A stretch of 64,000 nucleotides of DNA from Argyresthia goedartella (taxonomy: Eukaryota > Arthropoda > Insecta > Lepidoptera > Argyresthiidae): the NCBI GenBank assembly GCA_949825045.1, contig OX463815.1, positions 26,589,356 through 26,653,355 on the forward strand. Reading direction: 5' to 3'. The notes beneath the pieces are model-generated. The model had not been told where the DNA came from, searched no databases, and saw only the letters and a list, made by a program, of their open reading frames with translations. Position 1 is the stretch's first letter. Each line of letters opens with the position of its first letter. The translations under genes were made by a program, and so were the position numbers. This document shows positions 1 to 10,225 of the stretch, in pieces.

Positions 1-1415
1 AGATACTCGAGCGACCAACGCTTCCAGAAATTCTGAGTAAACTGCTGCAACATCTGATACCTTGACAACCGATACAATTTCACTCCCTCGAAGGGGTGCT
101 CGGGCAACGCGTTAAGTGGCTGTCCTATCAAGAAATGGCCTGGGGTCAGAGCCTCCAGGTCATTTGGATCCGAGCTGAGCGGACACAACGGTCGCGAATT
201 GAGAACGGCCTCGATCTTACAAAACAATGTCGCGAGCTCCTCAAAAGTCAGCGCGGTCTGACCTACTATACGCCCCAAGTGCGTCTTAGCTGACTTAACT
301 ACGGCCTCAAAAATCCCACCCCAGTGGGGGCAACTCGGTGGGCTGAAGGTCCACTGTATACCCCGACGGGAGAGGGCCGTTCCAATATCCACTTTATTTA
401 CATTCAAAAAGTCGTCTATCTCTCGTAAGTATCGTTCCGCACCGACGTAGTTAGTGCCGTTATCAGAGCGGATCAAAGTTGGAAGTCCCCTTCGAGAAAC
501 AAACCTATCCAAACAAGCAATGAAAGCCTCTGTCGAGAGATCAGCAACGAGCTCGAGATGTACCGCCTTGGTGGATAAACAAACAAACACACATGAGCTA
601 TACCGGTCCAGCAGAAACCCGGCGTCAGGGTCCTCAGCCTTCTGGGTAACATGCACGGCCGCTCTGGGGCCATGATCCGAAGATACTACTACATGGCTGT
701 GGGGCCAGTCCGATTCTCTCCTGGCAAGCCAGGGTGGTCCCCACCACAAATGGTGTCTAACGAGTTCAGGAGCCCGACATCCCCTGGATGCACAATCAGA
801 CGGGTTCAATTCTCCTGGTACATGTCTCCAGGTCAGTGGGACCTCAGACGACACAATCTGGGAGACACGGTTCGCAACAAAAACCTCTAAGTTATGGACC
901 GAAGCCTTCAGCCAGCACAAAACAATCTGGCTGTCCGTCCACGCGTACACCGTATCCTCCAAAACCACTGACCCACGCAACACTGTTAGAGTGTGATTCA
1001 AAAGTTTGGTCAAAAGAGCAGCCCCGGACAGTTCCAGTTTTGGAATCGTCATCCTTGTCCGAATAGGCGCTACCTTGCTTTTTGCCAAAACCAAACGCAC
1101 GTCGACCTCCCCGGTGGAGGTGACGGTTCGCAAATAAACCGCTGCCGCAAACCCTCGTTCAGAGGCATCACAAAACCCGTGAAGGGTTGCCCTGTAATCC
1201 CCAGCAGGGACCAATTTCCTCGGCAGCGATACATTATTTATATTGAGGCCCAACCATTTTGCTAAATCATTCGATACAATGCAGCCCTGAGCTCCAGAAT
1301 CTAATAGGGCGCGAACGTATGTTGGGTTGCCCGCCAAATCCCAAACAAGCACAGAGGCGATCGGTAACACCACCGTCTCCGGTTGGGGGGCAACAAATTG
1401 TTGGGCCGCAAATTC
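1..1415 (-). pseudogene. BEL/Pao pol: protease, RNase H and integrase, RT deleted
   Basis: Continuing in the gag frame after one TAG, the protease motif ALLDSGAQ is near 1290-1310. After NDLAKWLGL, at about 1225-1245, the frame jumps to the region just before RNase H (LHGFCDASERGF), so the whole reverse transcriptase is absent. RNase H motifs follow (WTDSQIVLCWL, HVPGELNPSDCASRG). A second break near 595-610 shifts frame and joins the RNase H tail to the integrase core. The integrase keeps the second Asp (RSDNGTNY) and the Glu (WGGIFEAVVKSAK), but its zinc-binding domain and first Asp are lost. Integrase homology runs to position 1. Confidence 0.85.
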
Positions 1416-3329
1416 CTAGCGAGGGCCCCCGGGGCCCCACTCTGCCTGTAACCGATCTGGTATGCAGCTATACGCCAGCGGGTCCCATTGTACAAATGGC
1501 CCACGCGCCGGTTCCATTCCCAACCTACGATTCCCCTTAAAGGGGGGTGGGCGTGAATTCAATCGTGGCCGCTCCATGAGCGGGGGGGACATCACATGCG
1601 ACCGACGAGGACGAGGCGACGAGCGGGGCGACAACTGAGGCGGCGTCCGAACCGCATCCGCATAGCTCGAAGGTGTCCCATGCCACCCGCCCGTTACGGC
1701 CTGCTCAACATACCCAATGTCCCGCTGAGTCGGATGCTGAGTCGCAACCGAAAACTCAGGGCCCCCCATGTGATGACCCTGAGTGCGGCCCTGCACCCCT
1801 GGGTGGCTGCGTGCTTGTGGCCCCATTGCCCGCTGAGTCGGATGCTGAGTCGCAACCGAAAACTCAGGGCCCCCCATGTGATGACCCTGAGTGCGGCCCT
1901 GCACCCTAGTACCGCCCTGTGCACGTGGGGACATTGGCCCCTGAGTTGCGCTCCGAGTCGCAAACGAATTCTCAGGGCCCCATGCCGTGTCACCCTGGGT
2001 ACGGCCCTGTGGACGTGGGGACGTTGGCCCCTGAGTTGCGCTCCGAGTCGCAAACGAATTCTCAGGGCCCCATGCCGTGTCACCCTGGGTACGGCCCTGT
2101 GGTGGCTGTTGGCCGGACCGGTTCATGCACAACAGATTGTTGTGGGCCCCACCACAATATCCGCACAATTTTGTGCGCGTGCAGTCCCTAGCCATGTGTG
2201 GCCCGAGGCACAGGAAACACCAGCTCCTTTGCTTGGCCATCCGGCGCCGTCCCTCAACCCTAAGTTCCCCGAACTTATTGCAATTGGCCACAGCATGGCC
2301 AATCTGCCTACAACATGGGCAGGTCTCACTATGTGGGGTCAATGCACTCTCAGTCCCATACGACTGCCGGTTGGTGCGGTCCTTCCTCGTCGGAGGGCCC
2401 CTACTCACAGCGCTCCCGGCAGCTCTCTGTGGCTCCGAAGGATGGGTGACCGTCAACCCCAAATTCTCTGCCCGTCGAGCCTCCTCTTCCAAGAATCCGA
2501 CCAAGTCGGAGAAGGCGGGCAGGTCCTCGGCCGACCTCCCGTGAGACTGTTCGAAAAGAGTCTGCACGTCAGCGGGTAGGCGGGAAAGTACAATGTACAG
2601 CAGTAGGTACGACCATTCACCAACCGGAAGTCCAAGATTCTCTAGAGCCTTGGTGACGGACAACAATGGGTTCAAAACCTCCGTCTGTATGGCCCCGACC
2701 TTGTTCACAACCGGGATACTAAACAAACGGTTCAGTTGGGCATCGGCCAACCTCCGTTTGTTATGGTAACGTCTGACCAACAATTGTCTGGCCGTTTCAT
2801 AGTTACCCTCCGTAACTGTCAAATGAGCGACCAGCTCCCTAGGCTCACCCCTCAATGCTGCCACCAGCTGAGCCATCTTGACAGACTTGGTAATGTCCGA
2901 TCGCATGTGCACCAAACTGTCGAACAGATTGATGAAGCTCATCCATTCACCGGACACTCCGTCAAAAGTAGGCATAGTTATGGCCGGTAACCTGGACCCT
3001 GAACCCTGAAGCGGCAGAGGTGCTTCGATGTCACCACCATGGCTGGACTCGCGCTGTCTACGTATGTCCGCAGCCTTCTGCGTGATAGCAGCTGCCATCT
3101 CCATACATTGGTCGACATCCCCTAGCAACCGTGACAGCCTGTCAGGTGCGCAACCATCAACTGATTCCGCCTGCGCGGACAATTCGAGCACCCTGTTGTA
3201 ACGTTCCTTAACGTCCATAGACCGCTCCAATACCACATCATGCCTATCTAAACGGTCTATCAGACCGTGTGCGGAGGAAAACCATCTGAGTTCCTTAGAA
3301 ACACCCTTTTGGATTTCAGATAACGACAT
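1416..3329 (-). CDS. BEL/Pao gag polyprotein
   Basis: A 637-residue open frame. The N-terminal third is helical; about residues 110-280 match the DUF1759 gag region typical of BEL/Pao elements. Three zinc knuckles follow near residues 335-405: one CX2CX4HX4C (CPCCRQIGHAVANC) and two CX2CX3HX4C. The C-terminal part is Pro/Gln/Gly-rich with four imperfect repeats of about 30 residues. Gag would package RNA into particles. The frame ends in TAG at 1416-1418, but the very next codons continue in the same frame into the protease, so gag and pol are separated by one stop codon. The first ATG at 3329 lies just inside the leader and is a reasonable start. Confidence 0.85.
   Translation of the reverse strand: MSLSEIQKGVSKELRWFSSAHGLIDRLDRHDVVLERSMDVKERYNRVLELSAQAESVDGCAPDRLSRLLGDVDQCMEMAAAITQKAADIRRQRESSHGGDIEAPLPLQGSGSRLPAITMPTFDGVSGEWMSFINLFDSLVHMRSDITKSVKMAQLVAALRGEPRELVAHLTVTEGNYETARQLLVRRYHNKRRLADAQLNRLFSIPVVNKVGAIQTEVLNPLLSVTKALENLGLPVGEWSYLLLYIVLSRLPADVQTLFEQSHGRSAEDLPAFSDLVGFLEEEARRAENLGLTVTHPSEPQRAAGSAVSRGPPTRKDRTNRQSYGTESALTPHSETCPCCRQIGHAVANCNKFGELRVEGRRRMAKQRSWCFLCLGPHMARDCTRTKLCGYCGGAHNNLLCMNRSGQQPPQGRTQGDTAWGPENSFATRSATQGPTSPRPQGRTQGDTAWGPENSFATRSATQGPMSPRAQGGTRVQGRTQGHHMGGPEFSVATQHPTQRAMGPQARSHPGVQGRTQGHHMGGPEFSVATQHPTQRDIGYVEQAVTGGWHGTPSSYADAVRTPPQLSPRSSPRPRRSHVMSPPLMERPRLNSRPPPFKGNRRLGMEPARGPFVQWDPLAYSCIPDRLQAEWGPGGPR
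1722..2110 (-). repeat. Tandem coding repeats in the gag tail
   Basis: Two copies of a unit of about 100 bp (from about 1722 and 1830) are followed by two nearly identical 90-bp copies (about 1931-2020 and 2021-2110). They encode related Gly/Gln/Thr-rich modules with GRTQG and WGPE or GGPE motifs. All lengths keep the gag frame open. The near identity within each pair suggests recent unit expansion. Confidence 0.8.
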
Positions 3330-3928
3330 GATCGTAACGATACTTACTCACAATTTGCATCAACTCAATTTTATTGGACCCTCCAGTCTATAACCCAAAC
3401 GAGGGAACCCTAAACCACAACTTAAACAATGCTGTTTTCCTTAAACAATAGGAACCGAGTTTTATATCTATATAAATTCTGTAAATACAATTTAGTTTCC
3501 CTTTATCATTATAACACACACAGATAGTCAATATTAGTTCAAGTTATAAATTGCTATAATCTGAAAACAATGTAATAGCCTGCTATCAATAGATGTAACT
3601 ACCTATGTTAACCAAACATTCATTAGCATTACTAGACCACTAATAGATTGACTAACTGGTACTTCAATGCAAATTTCAATTCACCTACAATGTACCTAAG
3701 TTGAGTACCTACTATTCTGAGTCACATCTCAGTACAACTGGTCATTTAGGGAAAACTGTAATATCTGTCTGTCTACTACCAGCAATAGACTTATAGCTTA
3801 CAATACTACCAATCTATGTGGATACAGGAACAACACCAAGTTAGCTAATAACCGCCTATACCTACAGATTGATAGTCCCAAATCGTGGGTTCCTGGAGCC
3901 CTTGACGGCTTCAAATCTCAGGAAACCA

Positions 3929-3945
3929 CGCTCTTGCTACCAAAA
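3929..3945 (-). other. Putative primer-binding site
   Basis: Immediately after the LTR on the minus strand comes TTTTGGTAGCAAGAGCG. A TGG near the LTR border is expected for a site pairing with the CCA end of a tRNA. Which tRNA it matches was not determined. Confidence 0.45.
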
Positions 3946-4488
3946 TGTTCAGGCTTCTCGGCACCCAATGACCTCGCAGGGGCCCATCAGCTACGAGGTA
4001 GCGTAGCGATCAGATGCCAAGAAGTGTGAACGTCGGCGATTCACCGAGCTATTACTTATGGAGTCGATCTAACCTGGTCTGTGCTTCGGTCCCGTCAACT
4101 TCCTGTCTCTCTGCAAGGCCCGGGTGCACCCTAGGCTCTTCTTGGTAGACAGGTTCTTCAGCCAACCAGGTATGACTGGCAGGCCACCTTCGACGAGCAC
4201 AGTGTTCCAACACAGGTTATGTTACGTGGGAAAAACCAATCGGCCACGTAAATGCGAACTTTATCTGGTTCGGGGAACCACAACACACTCAGCTATATAG
4301 ACAATCCTGAGGGGAACCCGAATACATTCCAGATGGCTTGCGATTTAAATTCAATACCCTAATCAATACGCGTTACATTGCGAGGGCTTTCGTCTGTCAG
4401 TTGTCAAAAACTGCAAGGTTGGCAGCAACGTCAAATTCAAAATGGCCGTTCCGAAACCATCGATCGAATATCGATTTGGAATCGAACA
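3946..4488 (-). repeat. 5' LTR of the BEL/Pao element
   Basis: On the minus strand the segment begins TGTTCGATTC and ends CCTGAACA, giving short inverted ends TGTTC/GAACA, about 543 bp. A TATA-like CTATATAG lies at about 4303-4310. The right boundary coincides with the start of mariner-like inverted-repeat homology. The boundaries are inferred from one LTR only, because the partner is off the window. Confidence 0.6.
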
Positions 4489-6651
4489 GGTGTAAAGCTG
4501 TTTTTGTATTGTCTAACGTTTATTTAACCAAATAGTATGAATTCTAAGCATCTATGTTGACTTTGAGAAAAAATAGAGACATTGAAACATGAAAAATAAT
4601 TGTACAGTTTGATTTAAATACTTTGATTTGAGGTTAAATAAAATTAAATAAAATACTTTTCATCGTTCAAACCTTTTTTAAAACACGTCTGGTTTCTGCT
4701 CTTTATTTTAAGCTATTGTTCATGCAGGTAACTGGCTTAATAGCTGAGTTATGTCGAATTATTTATCTGCGTCGAACGAAGGATAGTATTTTGGTTTCAA
4801 AGTTTAATATTTAAAAAAAAACACAATTGTTGGTAAAATAATTTTATTCATTTTCAAAATGTGATCCACCATTTCTAATACAAGCACGGGCCCTATTCCT
4901 TACGGTGGTGGTGGTCACCTTCAGCATCATCTCTTCCTTCATAGTGGTAAATGCATCATTGATTCTCTGCACCAACTCGTCCTTTGTTCTTATTTCTGTC
5001 GTGTAGACAAGTTCTTTGGCCCGGCCCCAGACGAAAAAATCCATGGGTGTAAGGTCCGGCGATCGAGGGGGCCAAGGCCAAGGTCCGTCTCTGCCGATCC
5101 AACGCTCCGGGAAACAGTCGCTTAAATAGTCTCTTACATTCCGAGTCCAATGCGCTGGACAACCATCTTGTTGGAAAATCAATGGCCTCTCTAGGTCCAA
5201 TAGTCCAGCTTCTTCTAAAAGTCCAGGTATGTCGTTCTGTAGGAATGATAAGTATTTTGGTCCATCCAATTTGTCGGGTAGATAGTGTGGCCCAATAAGA
5301 GTTCTACCGATTACTCCAGCCCACACGTTGACAGAGAATTTTCTCTGGAATGATTTTTGTTTTTTCCAGTGTGGATTTGCGCCCTTGTCACCCCATTTAT
5401 GGAGGTTGTGGAAATTATTGATTCCCTCCCTCGAAAACTTGGACTCGTCCGTCCACAGTATACTTTTCAAAAAGTGACGGTCTTCTATGTCCATATCTAA
5501 TAAGAAGCGGCAAAACTGGACTCTTCTTATGGGGTCATCTTCTTCTAAGCCCTGTACTCCAGTACCATGAAAGGGATATTTTCCTTCTTTATGCATCGTC
5601 GTCCACACCTTCCATCTCGAAAAGCCCAGGTCAGCAGCTACTTTTCTGACGCTCGTAGTGGGATCCGCAGCAAAAGCTGCCAGTATTTGTTCTTCTACAT
5701 CTACATCAGCACCAGGGTTGACTCCACGTACCGGATTGTTTCCAACGCCATTTTCGATAAGCCGACGAAAGGTGTTTAGAAACACCCTGAAATTGGGTAC
5801 TCTCCGATCTGGATAACGCTCCTGGTACAAGCGGCGCGCCAAAGCACCGTTTCCGTCAGCTCGTCCGTACATAAAAAAAATATCGGCGTACTCTGCATTG
5901 GTAAACGCCATGTCACAAAGTGTTCAATAAAAGTCCAATGTAATTCAACACGTGAAGGAACTCAACGCCGGAGCGGACTCAACTTGACACGGTGATTTAA
6001 TTAAATAATAACTCAACACGACGAACGTAGAAACCACACACAACCAGTCACGAGAGCAGATGCTAAGCAACTAGCTAGATAAAGCTGATAAAGAGAGATA
6101 GACAAAGGGCAGATTCCGGTTACGAATCGTAACCTACGATGCCAGCTCTGGTAACAAAGCAGCCCGACGCTCGGCGCTCCACAATGGATATTTCAGTAAT
6201 TCTGAGAATTGGCCAGTCACCTGCATGAACAATAGCTTAAAATAAAGAGCAGAAACCAGACGTGTTTTTAAAAAGGTTTGAACGATGAAAAGTATTTTAT
6301 TTTATTTTATTTAACCTCAAATCAAAGTGTTACATTGCAACTGTACAATTATTTTTCATGTATCAATGTCTCTATTTTTTCTCAAAGTCAACACAGATGC
6401 TTAGAATTCATACTATTTGGTTAAATAAACGTTAGACAATACAAAAACAGCTTTACACCTTTGACATTAATTCTAACTGGCGCGGTAGAACCGACTATGT
6501 ATAAAATTTGGGTATTTTTGAAAAAAATACTAAAAAAATAAATTTAAAAAAAATAAACGATAATCGCCATATACATGTTAAGCTTAAAATGTTCGAAATG
6601 ATGTCAGCTATCACCCCCTTAAAGGATTGCACCTACCTTCCGGACACCCTG
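4489..6651 (-). mobile_element. mariner-superfamily element, DD41D type
   Basis: A transposase gene is flanked by long inverted repeats: 4489-4735 pairs with 6212-6459 (GGTGTAAAGCTG inward on both sides). To the right, homology would extend to CCGGACACCCTG followed by TA at 6652-6653, a plausible mariner end and target site. The corresponding outer left end is missing because the BEL LTR begins at 4488. Right boundary and nesting are inference; the inverted repeats are seen directly. Confidence 0.75.
4844..5911 (-). CDS. mariner transposase (DD41D)
   Basis: An uninterrupted 355-residue frame, full length for the family. The first 110 residues are a helix-turn-helix DNA-binding region; the catalytic domain follows. 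The acidic triad is visible as D155 (LWTDESKF), D249 (FQQDGCPAH) and D291 (SPDLTPMDFF), with 41 residues between the second and third Asp. That spacing defines the DD41D (rosa-like) group rather than DD34D mariners or DD37D maT. The enzyme would cut at the inverted repeats and insert at TA. There are no stops or frameshifts, so activity is possible, but one end of the element seems disrupted by the BEL insertion. Confidence 0.9.
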   Translation of the reverse strand: MAFTNAEYADIFFMYGRADGNGALARRLYQERYPDRRVPNFRVFLNTFRRLIENGVGNNPVRGVNPGADVDVEEQILAAFAADPTTSVRKVAADLGFSRWKVWTTMHKEGKYPFHGTGVQGLEEDDPIRRVQFCRFLLDMDIEDRHFLKSILWTDESKFSREGINNFHNLHKWGDKGANPHWKKQKSFQRKFSVNVWAGVIGRTLIGPHYLPDKLDGPKYLSFLQNDIPGLLEEAGLLDLERPLIFQQDGCPAHWTRNVRDYLSDCFPERWIGRDGPWPWPPRSPDLTPMDFFVWGRAKELVYTTEIRTKDELVQRINDAFTTMKEEMMLKVTTTTVRNRARACIRNGGSHFENE

Positions 6652-7091
6652 TATAAATATCTCGGATCAAGCTGTATTTGAGGCGATACATTGAAGAACA
6701 ACATCTGCCGAAAAAACCGTTAGAGTGACATTGAACGTTAGTCAGTGCAGTGAAATTATTTATTAGACAATTTAAACACAGAAAATATAAACAGTGAATT
6801 TCGTATGACAATGAACTGCAGACATTGAAGAAGATAATATTCAACTCTTAACCTAAAAGTTGAAATAAAGGTTAATCATCATTCCGCTATATTGATCGAG
6901 ACTTGTATAACTACTAACGCCATCTACCGGCAAGTAGCAGCTATTTCTCACCAACTATTAATAGCAGCCATCAAGCGCACCTAAAAGCTTTCGCTACTCA
7001 CCACTAGAGGGCAACAAAGGAGCGTTAGTTAAGCCAATAAATCTAAATAGATTCAGTAGAACCCACACACTTTGTAGAGCTGTTAATTAGG
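6652..7091. other. Unassigned stretch before the RTE-like LINE
   Basis: No convincing coding frame. It may include the 5' leader of the LINE whose ORF1-like frame starts at 7092, or older relic sequence. Confidence 0.3.
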
Positions 7092-8657
7092 ATGGATGAA
7101 CTCAAGCAAATACTTTTAGAATTAAAAACTGATATGGCCGATCAAAAGAGGGACATAAAAGAGATGGAAGAAAATATCAAAAGAAGCATCAATAACAACA
7201 TCAACGAGACATTTAGAAACCTGGAGCTGAAAAATTAAGAGCTTGAGCAAAAATTAGAACATCAAGGGAAGCGGATAGTTTTTAGACAGGCAAATAAGAA
7301 GAAAAAATATTGTTGTTGTGTTGGAGAGCATGATATTGAACATCATAAACAATAAAATAAACGTCTCATGTGAAAAGACCGAGATAGATACAGTAAGAAG
7401 AATGGGCAAGAGGAGTGAAAAAGTAAGGCCAGTTATTGTAACCGTTATAACGACGGGAATGAAAATAAAAATTATAAAGAACAAGAAAAATCTACAAAAC
7501 TCGTCTTACTACATAACAGAGGACTACTCGCCTAAGGTCCTAGAAATACGAAAAAACCGATACGGAGAACGAAATGAAAGAGGAGAGTTACTTATTGATT
7601 TCTGTTTCCTAAACAAACTACACATCACCAATACCCTGTTTAAGAAAAATCAAAAACAGAAATGGACATGGCAGTCCCCCGATGGCAAAACGAAAAACGG
7701 GATCGATTTCATTCTCGCTAAACAACGAAAAAAGATTCAAAACAATGAAGTTATCTCAACAAAATTTCCGTCAGATCACAGAATGGTCAGAATAACCTAC
7801 AACCTAAATTTCACTATTAAAAGACCTAGAACTAACTACGGACTAAGGAATAAAAACCTCACACCAATTGAACAAGACTCATTAAAAAACATGATGACAA
7901 TTGAAAATGAAACAAGTAAATTAACTTCAGATATGGTTGTAGAAAACTATACAATAATAATAGATGAAATTAAACAATGTGTAAAGAAATTACCGATCAC
8001 CAAAGCATCAAAAATAAATGTAATATCGAAAGAAATAGAGTCCCTAATCGAAAAACGAAATGCTTTAAAATCCATCACGGATAGAACGTGCGACGAGCGG
8101 AAACGATTGAAAAAACTCCAAAAGAAAATACGAAAAAAAAAATTCTGGCAAAAATAAAAAAATACGACTCGAAACAATACAAAGGGAGATAGAAACACGA
8201 AGCTCTACAAAACGCAGTTATGCCCAATTAAACAGAAAAAACGAATGGATAAGAAGTTTGTTATCTGCTAAAGGGACTGAAAAAACAAATAGACGTGATA
8301 ACCTTCAAATCGCCACAGATTTCTACATAAATCCAACCACGATAGAGATGAAGCATCGCAAACTATCAGGATAGAAATCCCCGAGGAAGTTTCAGCAGTA
8401 CTAAACTCTGGAGTAGAGCGCGCAATATCAAAACTCAAGAAAGAGAAAAGCCCAGGTGAGGATGGAATCACTAATGATACCATAATAGCGATGATAGAGC
8501 TACTTACATCACGATTAACGAAAATCTTTAATGATATTCTGGTACAGGAGACAATACCTCAAGATTGGAACTACGCTCTTATATCTCTGATATACAAGAA
8601 GGGGGACTCTAAATTAGTTGACAATTACAGACCTATAAGCTTACTTCCCTCTATCTA
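7092..8657 (+). pseudogene. LINE ORF1-like/endonuclease/RT N-terminal fragment
   Basis: Starts MDELKQILLELKTDMADQ, a charged coiled coil, with an in-frame TAA near 7236 and a frameshift near 7320. The open stretch 7318-8157 first carries ORF1-type sequence (RRMGKRSEKVRPVIVT), then near 7550 switches directly to the middle of an AP-endonuclease (GERNERGELLIDF, WTWQSPDGKTKNGIDF, SDHRMV). The endonuclease N-terminus was therefore lost by deletion. From about 8370 the RT begins (KSPGEDGITND, YKKGDSKLVDNYRPISLLPS) and is cut at the Tc1 insertion. Confidence 0.78.
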
Positions 8658-10223
8658 TACTACTCAAAAGAAAATAGGGGCCACTAAGTATTTTGATTGC
8701 TACGTGAAAAATATAGTAAACAGTAATGTATATTTATTAAAATAACATGTAACAAGGCTTTTGTTTTAACTTATGCTAATAACCATTTAATTGTGTAGTC
8801 AATTGTTTCACTTATTTCAATTAACATGAAATAAGTCCATTGTCAACAGCAAAAATTAACAGAAACTCTTTGCAAAACAAAACAAAAACTGACACAAGCT
8901 GATTTTTAATGGTTTAGTAACGGGTGTGTTCTCCTCTCCTGTTTTCACACACCTGGAGCCTTAAATGCATAGTCTCGATTAAGTTTCTGATGTATTCATC
9001 AGGTATCTCTTCCCACACACGTTTCAGAGCATCCATAAGCTGTTGCTGGTTGTGAACCTCTTGCTCATGCTCCCTAACCCTTCGTTTTAATTGGTCCCAC
9101 ATATGCTCTATTGGATTTAAATCCGGACTATACGCTGGCCATGGTAGGACACGAATATGGGAGTCATCCAGTACAGTCTGAGTGGCCCGAGCTGTGTGTG
9201 GGCGGGCATTGTCATGCATTAACCAGAACCCTGGCCCCTCTCTCTGTGAGAATGGAATCACATGAGGCCTGATGACTTCATCGATGTACCGTTATGCAGT
9301 TATTGTGCCTTGATTTAAGAAAACCAGTTCAGTTTTGCCTTGTAAGCTAATCCCAGCCCAAACCATCACACTAGGACCTCCAAAGCGGTCAATTTCCTTG
9401 ATGCAGACATCGGAAAATCTATCACCCTGTCTCCATACTCTAATCCGCCGATCATCACTACAAATCTTCACTTTACACTCATCTGTGAAGAGCACCATAC
9501 CCCATTGATTCATGCTCCAATCTGAATGTTCGCGGCAAAAACTTAAACGATTTCCACGTCGAAACCTAGATAAAGGAATTCGTACTACTCGGCGTCTGGA
9601 CCTTTGCTGGTCTTCATGCAGTCGATTACGTATCGTTTGGTCACTAACACGAGTCCCCGTTGTCAACCGTAGGCGATTTTGTAACTTACGTGCCGTCACA
9701 GAGCGCTCTCGACGGGCACTCAATCGGATGTAGCGATCCTCTTGTGCCGTAGTCGCTCGCACCCTGCCCGATCCAGGCCTTCTTGCAACACTGCCAGTCT
9801 CTTGGAACCGATCCCACACATTTTGGATGGATCGGCGAGAGAAACCCAACGAAAAAGCTACAGACCGCTGTGAATGACCTTCAGCAATCAATGTAACGGC
9901 TCTGGTGGCAGTAATGGTATCCATATGCCTTCGTTGACGCGGCATTATTAACAAAAGATGTTAAAAAAAGCAAAAGATGGACAGAAATAGTTTTTTAACA
10001 GAATAAAATTGTGATTCCATCTGAAAGGAATTTGACCTGAAGCTCGTTTTTTTTATTTGCTTCAATTTCTGGCCAGCTGTAAGACTTAAACACCAGCATT
10101 AAAGAGGTTGGATACTGAAGGAGGCCGGACATCATTAATTAGTCACTTATTAATTAGTTTACATCTAAAAATTTACTCAAAAACAGAAATATGTAAGTGG
10201 CCCTTATTTTCTTTTGAGTAGTA
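8658..10223 (-). mobile_element. Tc1-like element (DD34E) with TA target duplication
   Basis: Inverted ends TACTACTCAAAAGAAAATA (8658 on, and reverse complement ending 10223) match for about 28 bp with one mismatch. TA at 8656-8657 and at 10224-10225 is the target duplication. Length 1566 bp. It carries one transposase gene and interrupts the LINE reverse transcriptase. Confidence 0.92.
8914..9945 (-). pseudogene. Tc1 transposase with one nonsense codon
   Basis: Two open segments in the same frame (9945-9292 and 9261-8914) are separated by a single TAA at about 9292-9294, in a place where family members have Gln (GTITA-stop-RYIDEV). N-terminal paired helix-turn-helix region; catalytic residues in FTDECKV, LMHDNARPH and SPDLNPIEHMW, with 34 residues between second Asp and Glu. 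About 343 codons, normal for Tc1. The start MPRQRRHMD at 9945 fits family starts better than the upstream Met at 9954. One C-to-T change explains the stop. Confidence 0.9.
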
Positions 10224-10225
10224 TA

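Larger units (their letters stand above)
1..4488 (-). mobile_element. BEL/Pao LTR retrotransposon, internally deleted, 3' end outside window
   Basis: Reading right to left this shows a 5' LTR, a primer-binding region, a long gag, then protease, RNase H and integrase parts of pol, running off the left edge of the window. The order and domains (DUF1759-type gag with zinc knuckles; protease, RNase H, integrase) are those of BEL/Pao elements. Reverse transcriptase is missing, so it is a deletion derivative needing enzymes in trans. Its LTR starts exactly where homology to the mariner inverted repeat begins at 4489, which suggests it inserted into that mariner. The 3' LTR is not visible. Confidence 0.88.

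Noticed and set aside
1596..2579. 327-codon plus-strand frame
   Set aside because: Lies wholly opposite the gag frame and its repeats; composition follows the GC-rich antisense. Shadow of gag.
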